From NCBI GenBank assembly GCA_008360975.2, contig CM039183.1:11745762-11809761 (forward strand): a stretch of DNA of 64,000 nt, written 5' to 3'. Source of the DNA: Lichenostomus cassidix (taxonomy: Eukaryota; Chordata; Aves; Passeriformes; Meliphagidae). Below are positions 50,501-63,305 of the stretch, one piece after another. Made by a program: the position numbers and the translations under genes. The notes under the pieces were generated by a model, which was not told the origin of the DNA, ran no database searches, and worked only from the letters and a program-made list of their open reading frames with translations. Numbering within the stretch: the first letter of the stretch is position 1; the number at the start of each line of letters is the position of its first letter.

Positions 50501-53500
50501 AATGAGCTACTTTTCAGGCCTATTTCCCTACCACCGTGACTTGAATGAATTTTGGCATCACTTTTTTAATAAAAAGAGACTAGGAGAGACAGACAGGGCA
50601 GCAACCCCAAGATCTGTAAATAAGAGGATTGGGAAAAGACTGCAAATGCATCAGATATCAAAGTAGCCAGTAAACTAATTTAAGAAGGAGATTGATTGCT
50701 GCTGTGTGAAATTAAAAATTACTATGCTTTTTTTTCCCCACTGAAATTAGTCACAGAGCAGAGGCATGTTAATAAATCAGTTCTGGTACACAGCAAACAG
50801 GCATAAGGAAAAGTAATTAAAAGCTCGTTGAGATCTTCATCTGTGTCTATAAAAGCTGCAAAGCCATTCCTGGCTGCTCATCTAAACCTTTTGTCCATCT
50901 CTGCCCAGGTGAAGTGATATTTCCCCCTCTTTAACTCTGGAGAGCTTTTTCTGAAATCAAACCCATCTCTCTGGATTGAGGGAGCTTTAGTCATCCTGAA
51001 GTGTGTGTGGAGAAGAATATAAATACTTCCTGCCTTTCCCATGCTTGGAGAGCATTCCTGAATTTCTCCCTCTTCAGCTCTTCTCCAGCCTTTTTCCCTG
51101 CTCTGCACTGCAGCACCGAGGAGCCTCAGCTGCCCTTCAGACATTGAATTTAATGATCCTGGTAACTGTGCCACACAATAGAAGTGTAGGCAAAAGAAAG
51201 AAGGAAGAGTTGGCACAGGCGGAGATGTATTGTGCTGAATTTTACGTCAGGAGCAGAAGGCTTTTTATTACATGATTTTCTTCTTTACAGCTCCCAGCAG
51301 AGCAGGGAGTGCACAGATGAGACTGTAAACCCATACAGTGCAGTCTGCATAAATCACAAATATAAAGCCATGTAATATTCCCTCATGGTGATCCAGCACC
51401 ATCAGCCCTGTCAAAGCCAGGGGGGCCCATTATTGCTTTCTGTTTGCAGACATAAGAGAAGAATGAAGAGGGGGCATAGCTAGTGGAAGGGACCAAAGGT
51501 ATTGGGCATTGCCAATACAAGATATATCCCAATACCAATATATTCCAAATGTAAGGAGACTTATTCAAGAAATTTTTTTTGACCAAAGGAAATAAGAGTG
51601 AGAATGAGGCCATGACAAAATGGGTTTAAGACCTCGAGACCTTTATTCCTAGCTGGGATTTTGCACCAGAAATGAGATCCATGCTCCTAACTGTACAAAA
51701 ACACCCCTTTCACATATATCCTGACACTCAAGGAAGCAGATTCAATGGCTGTGAAAGATGCTGTTTGAAGATGTTTCACCAGGAGAAAAAACCCCTATTT
51801 TGCAAACTAATGAGCAACCCAGACAGCTGAAATGCTCAGTGGCACATAATTTCATGTCAAGAGACATTTGCCTCCTGAGAGCCATATTAATGGAGTCCCA
51901 ACTGGGTGTTGATATGGTTCTCCTTTGCTGGTAGGTACAGAGATATCATTTTCCTCAGGCAGACAGGCTGCATGCTAATGATCTTCCCTTGCAGGGGCTC
52001 AGAGACAGCGAGCTCTCCCAGAGATCCCTGTCACAGACAGCTAATCAGGGAAGTCATGGAATCCATGTGGAGGGAGAGCAGCTGTCTCTGTCCCTTCTGC
52101 TCCAGGGGGATGGATTAGCCCATGGCCACAAGCTGCTGAGGCCACAGTGAAAGTGTTTCTGGGAGCTGAGCAGGCACATGCCATCGGAGATGGATTGGGT
52201 TTTCCTGTGTTGCCCTGTGGATAACAATTTCCAGAGGGTTCTCACAGTGCTAGAGAACACATGTGCCATAAAACAAGTTGAAAAAGTAGCTGTCCAAGCT
52301 GCTGAGGTGCTGGTGCTTGCTCATGCAAAGCTACCCTGACAGCTCTGACAGAAGGGGTCTCTGACAGCCAGAGCACGTAGGGCTCTCAGTCAGCAGTGAC
52401 AGCAGAGATGTCACAACAGCAGCAATGAATGTGCAAGGAGAGGCAGAGAGGATGGCTGGCTTGTATGGGACTGCAGCTCCTGAGAAGTCACTGATGTGTG
52501 TCCCTCAGCCTTCTCTTAGTGGTATCAGAGCTGGAGTATGCCAGGCTCTGTAGAAGGGTGTGATAACAGACCCTTTCTCTTCCACCAGCCTTTGTTCTGA
52601 GGCCTGCCTTTCATGCTCTGGATTTCCAGCAGACCCTCTTTATTTCCAGCAGCTGTATTTTATACCCTTCAACCTGCTGTCCCCAGTCATGGATGTCACC
52701 CAGCAGGAATGCTCTAGGGCTTTATTGCTCACAGTGACTCATGAAAGCCATTAGCTCTGAAAAGTAACTCACTAAATGTAAAAGGAAATCAGCAAAACAA
52801 CACATGACAAAGCAGTTGTGAGAAGTGATGTAAGCCTTACTTGATGCTACAGGGCACTGAATTCACTCACATTGACTTCATGGGCTCTGCTTTCAGAGAC
52901 AGGGTGATGGACAAAAATGAGTAAGGAATTTTTTGGTATTCCCCACTCTTTAAAAGGACACTGTGTCTGTCTCTAACACAACTTTCCTGTTTACCATTCT
53001 GAATAAGAACATGGTGGTGACAGACAGATGGACAAGATGGACTTACAAATCTCTGCCATGTGTAGTGTCTATGCTTTCATGAGTCATTCCAGTCAGAAAA
53101 AGAGGGGATGACACATTTGAATTGAGCTAAAAAGACATGACATCATGGTTCTCTTTCCTTTCTTTGGAATTAGTAGTAAATTAAATTAAGCCCAGCCATT
53201 TATCATTAAAAAATCCCCACTTTAATTTGCTTTCTACAAAATACGTGTCCCCTCTCTCTCAAATCAATTCACTAGAGAAAATGAGAGGCTTTCTCTTGCA
53301 TATGCAAAGCAGAACAAATTGGTCTTTGAGCAACTTATAGAACTTCCATCATCAAAAACTAATCAGCAATGTCTCCACCGAAGCTACATCCAAACACCAA
53401 CTAAAATACTTAACTGCAGTCTTTAGCAGCAATTCTTGTTCTGGCTGCTTAACTGGGCATCCCTTCCATCTGGGTTGGCTGAAATGCCCTGGTGAGATTC

Positions 53501-54706
53501 CCTTGGCATGGCTGTTTATGCCTTTCAGGGTACTGCTGTCTCTGGCTTGTTTCTTTTTAAGGCGAGAAGTCAAGATTTTCCCTGACACATCGTAACTCAC
53601 AGTGACACAGTTTTATGGGATTCACCAAAGGGGACTTGAGATTATTAAAGGAGTCCCTATGATTTGAGAGACTGACATGGACAAGGTTTAAGCCCCTTCC
53701 CAGCAGGTCTCTCCTTTTTCCATTTTCATTTTTCTCCTCTCTCTTCTCCTAAAACAAACTCCATGATTCTGCTATGCATGTGGTGAAAAGAATGAACAGA
53801 AAGTCACCTTGCCAGACTTTACAAATGGTGGTATTTCTAATATTTTACCATTGATCCTCAGGTTGCAAATTGCTGGGAAGAATGATCTTACTTGACACAA
53901 TTAGAATCACAATATCTGAAACCTTTGGAACAAGGAAAAATTGCTCAAGTTTCAACAGAACAAAGGTGAGATATGGTAAGAACAAGAGCCAATGCCCTTG
54001 GGAGTTAAATATGAATTTTGACTGTGGGGGATACTACATGTGCTCGAAAACAAGAAATTTGTGTTCTCAACTATATAGAGAGAGCCACTGAATATCACAG
54101 GACAACGTGGTCTGCACCACACTGAACAAAGTGAGCCTTTCAAAGATGTGTGACATCCTGAGGACACACCAGGAAAGGCCCAGGTGAGCTCAGGTCAGGC
54201 AAACTGAGACTGGGTGAACACAATGAATCCTTAGCACAGATAATTTGGACAGTCTTGGGACCAACACCGTGACAAGGTCCTATGAGGTCACAGAAGTTCT
54301 TGCTTTACAATAGCTTCTGTGTAAACCAGGGCTCCTAATTAATTGCTTAATTAGTTGCAGCCCGTGGAAACCTGCTCAGAACAATGCCATCTGCATGACA
54401 AGGTCAAGGAATGAGGACACTTTTGGAACAATGACTGAGTATGGTGCCTCAAATTAAATTCAGAAATCTCAGGCTGGGACAGTTACTATTTCCATCACTA
54501 CACAGTCCCATGTGTCTCTGGACATCAAATCCCTTTTCCTGGGTTATCACACCTGTGAGGATTTGGAACCTGCCAAGGACCACTGCCAGCTTTTGCAGCA
54601 TGTCCTTGACAGAGCAAAGGGAAGTGCTGGGAGAAGCTACTCAGCTCAGATCTGTGGATCAGGAATTCTCCAGCCATATTTTGCCTCCTTTGTGAAGGGT
54701 GTGTGT

Positions 54707-54717
54707 GGGGGGGGGGG
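54707..54717. repeat. Run of eleven G
   Basis: Homopolymer following gtgtgtgt. Confidence 0.9.
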
Positions 54718-56417
54718 TTACAATTCCTTCTACAGATTTCCCATCAGATGAATGAGCCACAAAAAGTCCAAAATCCAAGCCGGACAAGGCTCTCTGAATA
54801 GAACTGGGAAGAAAAATTGCCTTTCTTGCTCCCACCACTACCTTCCTATACCTCTTACTGGAGACAGTAGTTTAAGCAGAGGTCTCTCGCGGTGATACAA
54901 CTCATAATTCTGGGACAGACAAGAAAAACCACTGGTCACTGTTGGGAATGGGAATTCTGTGTAACAGCTGGTTAGAATTGCATCCTTTCTCCCAGATTTC
55001 ATGATGATGGCAGGATAAGGAAGGGAGTTAAGCAGGAACTGCCAAGCCCATCTTTCCCATGGGATGCTGCAAGACCTCTTCTTCTGCCTCTGGTCTTGCC
55101 CATCCTCTTGGAGGAAGCTGAGTCCTCCTGCAGACATGTGTGGAATGGGATTCACAGGAGCAGCCCTGACTCTTGCACCCTACTTAGTGCAAGAAATGGC
55201 AGTAATGCAACATGTGGAAATGCCGTTGATAACTCCTTGCTCATCACAACCATAATGAGTGTATTTCATACTAAACTGGCATGGGGGCAAGATTTTCACA
55301 ACATGCAAAAGTTGGTGGTTTTTTCACCCCAAGCAGATAAAATAGCAGATGAATTTTATCACCAAGATTAAGAGTTTTATTACCAACATGATTAAAACAT
55401 CTTGATAGGTGTATTTAAATGTTTTAGTTGCAAACTGCATAGATGGAAGTAGATCCTAATCCCTTTCTTTTTAGTTTGTTCTTGTAGTTTTGTCCCAAAA
55501 TAAATATATAAAAACTCAATCTCTTTCCTACTGCTGGGAAGTCAGTCAATTCAGTGAAGAATTACCATTGTCTGGGAGGCATTTTTGGGTGCCTAGCTCA
55601 CCAGATTCAAATCTTCAGAGTGTTACTCTGCAGCCTGTTTGAAAGAGATGTGTAGATTGAAATCAGAAGTGATCAATTTCCTTTGCTGTGCATTCAAAAC
55701 AAAGTAGTAATTCAGTAGCCTTCACCAAAAGAGATGCTGGGAGATAGCAAGCTGTATATTCAAGATTAGAATATAGCCCTGAGTCTCTGCTACATGATGT
55801 TAATCTTGGGTAAGAATATAAAAACTCTGAGTATGTTGCAGACTGATAAAATGTTAACCTTAAGCCTTGAAAACATTCTCATCCATTTACTGCTGCATAC
55901 ACTGAACTTCAAGTGTGAGGACCTCCTTTCACTAATCTTGCTTTTTAAAGGGTGCTGCCACAGCCTGAGATGAAAGGAAGGTCTGTTCTATAAACAGCAC
56001 CCCATGAACTGCTCTAGATGAACACTCCTTGCCACTGCAGACTTCAAAGGAGAACATTTACCATCTTGTATGTGAAGACCTTCAGCATTATCACAAAGCG
56101 TCCAAAACCTTTTGGCCTTTCTGACAATGGAAGCAGACGTGGGGATGGCCAGAAGGAAGGGACCATGTTCCATTCCCAGGTCTGCAAAGAGGTCTCCTCC
56201 TTTTTTTCCTCATGCCTCTGTCAGCAGGGCAAATATTGGGAGGTGCAATGTTTCTGCTCTCAGACTGTGAACAAGCTTCTTCTATTTTATCTCCTGGAAT
56301 ATAATTCTTCCTGGAAAATCTACCTTTGCAGATGCAAAAAAGAGAAGTATTAGCTATGATAAGTGAGGATTACTGACAAAAGCCCGTCCATATTCCTGCC
56401 AACAAATCTATTTCCAT

Positions 56418-56515
56418 AATCCTACTAACAGCATCCCTGTTAGTAGGGATTAGCTTGCTTTCAAAAAAGCAAAACACTAAAACCCTGCTGCTTAAAGAAC
56501 TAAAAAGTTCTTTAA
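56418..56515. repeat. Cluster of three small inverted repeats
   Basis: First hairpin: arms at about 56418-56431 and 56437-56450 (ctactaacag/ctgttagtag) with a 5-base loop. Second: ttgcttt (56455-56461) with aaagcaa (56466-56472). Third: ttaaagaact (56492-56501) and agttctttaa (56506-56515), a perfect 10-base stem with a 4-base loop. No tRNA-like or other known RNA structure is recognised. Confidence 0.8.
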
Positions 56516-59500
56516 ACATAGTCAGAATTGCCTAAATGTCAGGGAGACTGAACCCCTGATCAACTCTGTGGAAGATTTATCACCCTACTCTTCAGATGCC
56601 TGCACCAGACAGTGAATTTGGGAATACTCCAGACACTTCCAGCTTTATGTTAGGTGTGCATGGAAACAACCCTCACTGTCTCTTGAACTGCGACATAATG
56701 AGCCAATAGTGAAGCAACAAAAAGTAACAGCAGGATGAAGAGGATGCCTTCCTGGCATCAGGAGGTTTTACACCCTTGCAGTATGACTATATGGACATGT
56801 CTCTGGGGCTGTGTCTGGCTCAGCAAAATGTGTGAGGCGTAAATAAGTGGCAAAGAAAAGTTCATGTACAATGCTTGCTATTGTGCAGGATGCTCTTGAA
56901 AATAAAAAAAGATCCCTCATCTCCTCGAACACTTGAAGTTGGTCTCTCTCCTATCTCAAAACTTCCTTGTAATTAAACACCTGCATAATGAATTAAACTC
57001 TCCAGGGAATGTTATTTGCCAGCTACTTTTTCAATTATTTAAAATTAGCTTAAGGGCTAAAGCAATCAGGTCATTCATTAATTTAATTCCTTTTTGTAGC
57101 TGTACTTCGTGCCTTGGAAATAAAACTACAAGATCAAAAGGACAAAGAGGAATGAAGAGGAAATTATAGCAGACACTTATAAAGTTCCCTGGCCCATGAC
57201 CTCATCCAGGATGCACAGTCTCTGCTGATACACAACACACTCTAAATGGCCATTTTCTTGTGCAGACAAACACTTCTCAGGAGACATCAACCCAAAGGGA
57301 AGAGTTGGCAGGAGCAACGTCTGTGCACACGCACAGCACTGGCTGGCAGCCAGCTCCCACTTGGAAAGATGAGAATTGGAGATGCTGGTAATTCATCAGC
57401 CCCACTTTCAGAGTGGCTATCTTTGTCTGTGGAATTGCCTGGGGAAGAGGGCCACGAGATCCTCTTTTACTCAATCCAGGACAAAGCTTTTCCTCTCTTC
57501 TCTCTCAAAGGAGCAGAAGTTGCAAACTTCTTGAATATCTTGAACCACGCCATGATTTTTTTGCAGATGCAAAGGATGCCACCCAGATGCCCCTAATCCG
57601 GGGCCAGGCTCATCTGAGATGCTTTTCCAAGTGCAGGAAAACCAACACTCTCACACAGTGACATTTGTACCTGGCTGCTCCAGCAAGCAGCTTCTCTCTG
57701 TGTCATGGCTGGAAAAAGCAGCCTTGCTATTTTAATCTCCTTTGCCTGGCAAATCTGTCATCTGCCTGATGGGGGTGAGGGGAGCAGTGTGGGCCAGCAG
57801 CCAGCAGTGACCTTCTGCAAGAAGTCCATGGCCTGATGAGCTCCCAGGACCAGTTCTCTCCTGGGACAGTGGCCACACCATCAGCTCTGTGTCATCTCAG
57901 CAAGACAGTGGCACAGAGTTCTTACAGGACAATTTCTGCCCCAAAAGACCTTTACTTTGAAGCTCCTTGTGAGGAGGAGCTCATTTTAACCTATTTTCAC
58001 TCATTCCCAGCACAAACTGGTTTAATGGCTTTACACATCACCTCTTGCAGCAGAAAAGGGACAACACTTCAGAAGGGTAAAGGGGCACCTGGATGTGCCT
58101 CTCACATGCACAGAGCTGGATAAAGACCTCAGGGATTTGCTTTCTGAGTGACCAGCATGGAGAGCTCGAGCCTTTGTGTGGCAGTCAGCAGAGACTGTGC
58201 TGGGCAGCCCCAGAATATACCCCTTACCCAGTCTGTGTGACTCAAAGCAACAGCCCTGCTTAAGCAAAAGAATTGTGTGACTCCCTATCTGGTCCAAGAC
58301 AGCAAAACAAAAGCCTTTTAGCTCCATTAAAGCTCATCATCTTTAGACAGTTCTTTTGTCCAAGCATTACTTCAACCAAGAAATAATGCAGTGTTGAAAA
58401 ATCTCCTGGAAATGCAAAAGCCTCCTGTCTGCTTTGCTAGCATTGCTTCAGCAATGCTGACAAGCATATCCTGCAAATATAGATCTTGGCATGCCACTGC
58501 CAAGTAAAGAAAAATGCCCCACTTTTTGTTTTTTCTTTGCCTTTTCTTCTTTGATATAAGAGGTTGCAGCATCCCCTGCACAAACATAAGCTCCTGGCTG
58601 TGTGTCAAGCTCTTTATAACAGACTATATTCTTTTTTTTTTTTTTGATGGAGTAAAGTGGGACAGAGAGGGAAAAAAGCAGAGTGGACAGATAAGAGCAT
58701 GGTATCACCAGCCAGTCTAGTGGAGTGTGGCACATCACACTGCTGTACCATCTCACGGTTTTCCCTGATGATATGAGGACTGTGAGCCACCTTTCTAATG
58801 AAGAAACAGCAGATAACACCTGGCTGTTATTTCTCTGTCCTTTTCTTTTGAAGCTAAATGCCAAACCCTTATGCCAGAAAAGCAAGGACAACGAAATGCA
58901 TCCAAGTATGCTGAGAACTGTTAGAGTAAAAGTTAGATAAAACTGTTAGAATAACTGTTAGATAAAAGTTAGAATTCATACTGTCTGCTACCTTCCAATG
59001 GGAACACAAACATTACTTCCTTCTTCTCCCCAGTGACTACTGAAATATGTCAAAACCCAAATTTTTTTCCAAAGCCTCTGTCTCTGAAAACTAGATGAAA
59101 AGTAACCAAATATTTCAGAAGTTATCATGAAGAAAGGCAAGCTACTCTTTTTTTTTTTTTTTTTCTGGTCACGTACGCCTTGTTTCCGTGTGAAAACTGT
59201 AGAAAATCCTTTACCCAGTGAGACAAATGTGAGCAAATAATTACAAAGCTTTGCATCCCTGCATCCCCCTGCCAGGGAGCTAATTACAGCAGGGAGCCAG
59301 CGCAGCAGACAGGCAGTGATTGCTCCCTTGTGCAGTCTGCTGCCCAGCAGGTCTCACCTGCTGCCAGGGAGGAGGGAGGGTGTGGAGACTCTCTGAGAGC
59401 CTAAGCATGTGGAGAAGTGTGCAGAGGGATTTTTCAGGAGTGTGTCTGTGTCACTGACACATCCTTGGAGGGTTCGTGGGAGTTGGATGGAGGTGTTGTG

Positions 59501-62500
59501 CACTCTTTTGTTTCTGCCTGAGAGGGAGCAGGTATGAAGTGAAGCTCATTCATACCATCAAAGGCTCAGCTCTCTCATAATGAATTTCTCTTTACAGTAG
59601 GGAGGGAAATATGTGACATGGTACTGCTCTCTTTCCTAAAAATAAAAGCAGGGAGAAAAGGAGGATTCATGCGCAAGGACCTTTCAAGATTGTTACCACC
59701 ACTCCCCAGCCCAAGCACAAAGCCTGACAGCCCCTGAGAAATCATCTGACAAGTTCAATGGTAAACTTGACAAGACAAAAAAGATATATTTTTAAAGTTC
59801 TTTCTTTGATTTATGAGGCTTTCACACTTGCCTACAATCTACAGTGCTAAAAATATCTTTGGAAATAAAAACTGAGGAACCCGCAAGACTCCAGAGGGTG
59901 GAGATTTATGAAAAAATAAACATAATGAGGGGTTTTTTTTGATCATACACTGTTTGTGGAGGAGAGATTTTGGTGAGAGGCATAATTTACTTTTCTCTTT
60001 CGAAAGTTTTCCTTGTGAACTGCACAAAAACTCCTTTGATTGAGCTCTTCAGCTGCTGGATAATGAGACAATCCAAAAAATGGCAAGCCTAAAAACTCAC
60101 ATGTCTCATTCTGAAGAAGCAAGTGCAGGAGAAGATGGGACATATGGCCCCATCCAGAGAGTGGAACTGAGAGGAGCAGAGGATTGGGCAGCTACAGGAC
60201 ATGGGGGCAAACCTCTTGTGGGAAGTAAAACACAAATAAAACCAGAAGGAAGTAAGTGAACAAGTAAACAACTCAGTGATGGCCTTCAGGCTCTCTGTTT
60301 TTCTCAGGTGAAAAGCAACAAGTCTCAGCATTGCTTGGGATAAGATCACCAGCTGACATCCTGCTTGGAAAACTGGACATCCCAACGGGAAAAAAAATAT
60401 TTTTGGCTTTCATGTGGTGCATTTCTGAATCCAGTGCTCCTCCCTGCTGGCTCACCTGTGGATGCACATCTTCAGTTCCACCACAGAGGCAGACCCTGCA
60501 CAGCTGCACCCTTTGATACAGAGGGTCTGCAGGAAGCCCTAATTCAGTAGCACATTGGCAAGAGCCTTGGTGGAGACAGGAACTCCCTCACAGAGCAGAA
60601 ACATCATCTGTGGGAAACACCTCACTTTCATGGAGCACAAACCCCCCAAAATTCAATCATTCTGTTGGTAAAGAGCACCTCTGCTGCCTTACAGCATCCA
60701 GCCTTGTGCAATTGTTTTGCAGCATGGCACAGGCAAATGCATCATAAATGTGCTGGCAGGTGATGCAGGAATGAACAGAGCCTTTGGAATGAGCTGTACT
60801 GCAGACACATCTTCTGCAAACAAAGGCTTCAGCTTCTGATGCATCCCACACCTAGAGCAGACCAGATTTTTTTTTTTTTTTTTTTTTTTAATGTTCACTG
60901 CTGGTGCTGTGTACTGCATCAAAGAATTCATCCCCCATCCCTGAATTTCTGATGTGTTACAATTTATTCCCAGACAGCCTTTGTGGTAGAACTGCTCAGG
61001 AGACTTTAGAAAACACAAAGTTTTCAAGAGCTCAAGCAACTGCAAAAAAAAGGTTTGAACACAAGTACCAGGAGTTGATCTTTAGCTATACTCCTTGCTT
61101 TTGATAAAGAAGGGGGAAGGTTAGACAGTCCTTTCAAACTAATAAGACATCTCAAATGCTATCCAGGAGTTTAGGCTGAACGACCTGTATAAATAGAAAT
61201 CTCATGCATGGTTTATGTGTCAAAGTATGAGTTGGTATCACTGTCAATATTAGCTTAGCTAGGTGCAGGGTTTTGATGGTTTGTAGCAGCTATCTCAGCA
61301 AGTTCTCAGCCACAGGAGGTTTGGGCCTTAATGCTGTTTACATTTTTCTCCCAGAAAATGGGAGTTTGTTGGATGTGGGATTTTGCAGAAGAACCACTTT
61401 TACCACATGTTTTCTCAGGGCTGTGATGGACCTGCTGGATGGGAAGGCAGGCAGAGAAAGGAGCTGCCTGGGAACTCAGGGAAAGGACAGAGATGTGTCT
61501 CTGCTGGAGTGGAACAAGCTGGACCATCTTTCTACAAAAGATTTGAAAATTCAGTTCTCAGGTTATTCAGCTCTGTTGTGGTCAGAGAACTAAAACCAGA
61601 GGAGAGGATCATACAGAGTTTGGAAGTATTATGACTTTTTTTTGTAGGGAGAGATGATAAAATTTCTATTTCCAATGCAGCAGGAAGAGGCAGAAGTCAA
61701 AATTCCTCAGAAACACAGTAATTCCTCTTAGCTGGATTTAGCCACAGCTTGTCTGGATGCATCCAGTGTGTCAGCTAACAAAGGCTCATTTACAGCCTCT
61801 GAACTCACTAAAAGTAAGGCACCTGCCTGACCTTTCCTGCTGACAGCTTCTTAGCTTTGGCAGCCACGTTCAACTATTCTCCATCATTATACTAAACAAA
61901 AAAACACTCAAGTTTTCATTTCCCAATGCTGAAATCCTTCAGCATAATTTCCCTGTGTTCGTGTGGCCTTTTGCACCTTCTGTATCCTCCCACTGAAGTC
62001 ACAGGTTCTCATGGATTCATGCTGGCCCCTGGGATCAGTTCACAGCTAATTTGGATGCCCTGGCCTTCATATAATGGTTCTCAGCACATTCAGCTTCTCA
62101 GCCATATTGCATTTTAGTCTTAATGACATTGGGGTTTTTTGTATTTATTGGACTGTGCTGTGCTTTCTTTGCTTAGATAAAACTAGCTCACAAGCAATCA
62201 AAAGTCAAACAACCAAAACTTGTTATTTTCCACTGGACAAACTCTAGTTGTCTCAGAGGCTTCCCAGTGCAAAGACAGACTGTTCATTTGAAGTAAAAAA
62301 TAGCAGTTCTCTATTTACTTATTTTTTTTAATCTTGAAGAGTAGGATCCTTCAGATCTGAAGAGCCTTCTCTGGTTTGACAAATCAGCAGGGCTGGTAGA
62401 TGTTTAGTGCTGGCAGATTAGAAAGACAGCTGAGAGGGTGAACGTGAAGGGTGCTGTGGAGCAGAGACTGTAGCTTGCAATAGGCACTAGAGAGAAGTAT

Positions 62501-63167
62501 AATCAAATGTTTCCTTGCAGTCACTGATGAGGCTGCCAGTGTGACTCCTTCTCTGTCACCTCACATTATCTGCCGTGCTGGGAAACTCAGCAATTACACT
62601 GCAGACACTTATGAAGACATACTTGTCGGAACAAATGATGGGCACGAGGTGATTGCAAGTTAAGCAATGTTAAGACTGTCTCGTGGAGGAAACAAACCAA
62701 AACACAGTCACTTCTTCGGCAAAGAGATATTTGCATATTAAAATTTGAAAAGAAGAACTGACTGAGCATTTTTTTCCGTGGGAAAGGAAATGGTTTCTGG
62801 AAAGCAAATTCACATCTGCAGAGGAGAAATTATTTTTCTGCTCCTGGAGGGAAATATTCTAAATTATCAGCTTGGGACAAACAGATCTGTTTTCCCAATG
62901 GGAAAGCCAAGTGTTTGAGTTATCAAGGATGTTCTCTATTCAAAAGCCATGTCCACAGAAAATTCATAGCTGGACATACAACCTGACATAGAACATGACC
63001 ATTGCCAACCAAAAGCTAAAATATTTTGTAGATGCCTCCCTCAGCAAAGTATCTCAAAAGGCAACCACCTCTACCACAGAGACTTGTTAAGATGGGGAAA
63101 ACACCATCCCCGTGAACTACCTTCCACTATCCTGGAGAATGTCTGGCAGGAGATGTTCTAACATTAC
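56516..63167. other. Intron segment adjoining the penultimate exon
   Basis: Contains T runs at about 58630-58645, 59149-59164 and 60867-60889 and a degenerate repeat of ctgttaga/gttagataaa at 58917-58975. No exon or recognised transposon. Confidence 0.5.
60867..60889. repeat. Run of 23 T
   Basis: Long homopolymer. It could be the tail of a retroposed copy on the minus strand, but the sequence to its right is not recognised as any gene or SINE. Confidence 0.9.
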
Positions 63168-63305
63168 CTCATGGGACAGATAAAAGGCAGCAATTCCCAG
63201 TGGCCAGAAGCAGCAGAGCATGGAGAACACAGTGAGGCCAAGATGATCCCTTGGTGGCATCATCAGGAAGTTGTCTTCACTTTCGGTGTCACTTGAGTAA
63301 TCGCT
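63168..63305 (-). CDS. SYNDIG1: SYNDIG1 penultimate coding exon (residues about 161-206)
   Basis: SYNDIG1 is a neuronal membrane protein that associates with AMPA-type glutamate receptors and promotes excitatory synapse development. Read on the minus strand, this 138-base exon gives 46 codons: an acidic, serine-rich stretch ([13 protein letters not shown]), then the CD225/dispanin segment beginning [18 protein letters not shown] and ending FYLSHE. The hydrophobic part is the first membrane-associated segment. By the 258-residue length of the family, the Cys-Cys pair falls at 191-192, the positions reported as palmitoylated in SYNDIG1. The acceptor is ctgttccag (plus-strand 63306-63314) and the donor is GAG|GTAATG (plus-strand 63162-63167). 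Both ends are phase 0. Threonine in HLGLTVFS replaces a serine I recall from mammals. The exon is intact. The close relative SYNDIG1L is an alternative, but the join to the other exon fits SYNDIG1 better. Confidence 0.96.

Larger units (their letters stand above)
40889..56417. other. Intron segment with simple repeats only
   Basis: Apart from the TA repeat, the 19-base tandem repeat, the CpG cluster and the G run listed separately, no exon or known element is visible. The region 44285-44740 holds scattered CpGs (ctttcgtcgtgcc, gtgcgctgtg, ggtcgaaca) and is repeat-free, which makes it a possible conserved element. Confidence 0.45.
33674..63167 (-). other. SYNDIG1: Last intron of SYNDIG1 (about 29.5 kb)
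   Basis: The intron runs from the donor GTAATG (plus-strand 63162-63167) to the acceptor ctcttgcag (plus-strand 33674-33682). Both exon boundaries are phase 0, so the flanking exons can be joined without a split codon. The intron carries an LTR-like repeat at 40349-40888, several simple repeats and one pair of open frames of uncertain meaning at 36936-37644. No further SYNDIG1 exon is expected inside it, because the two flanking exons join to give contiguous family sequence. Confidence 0.9.
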
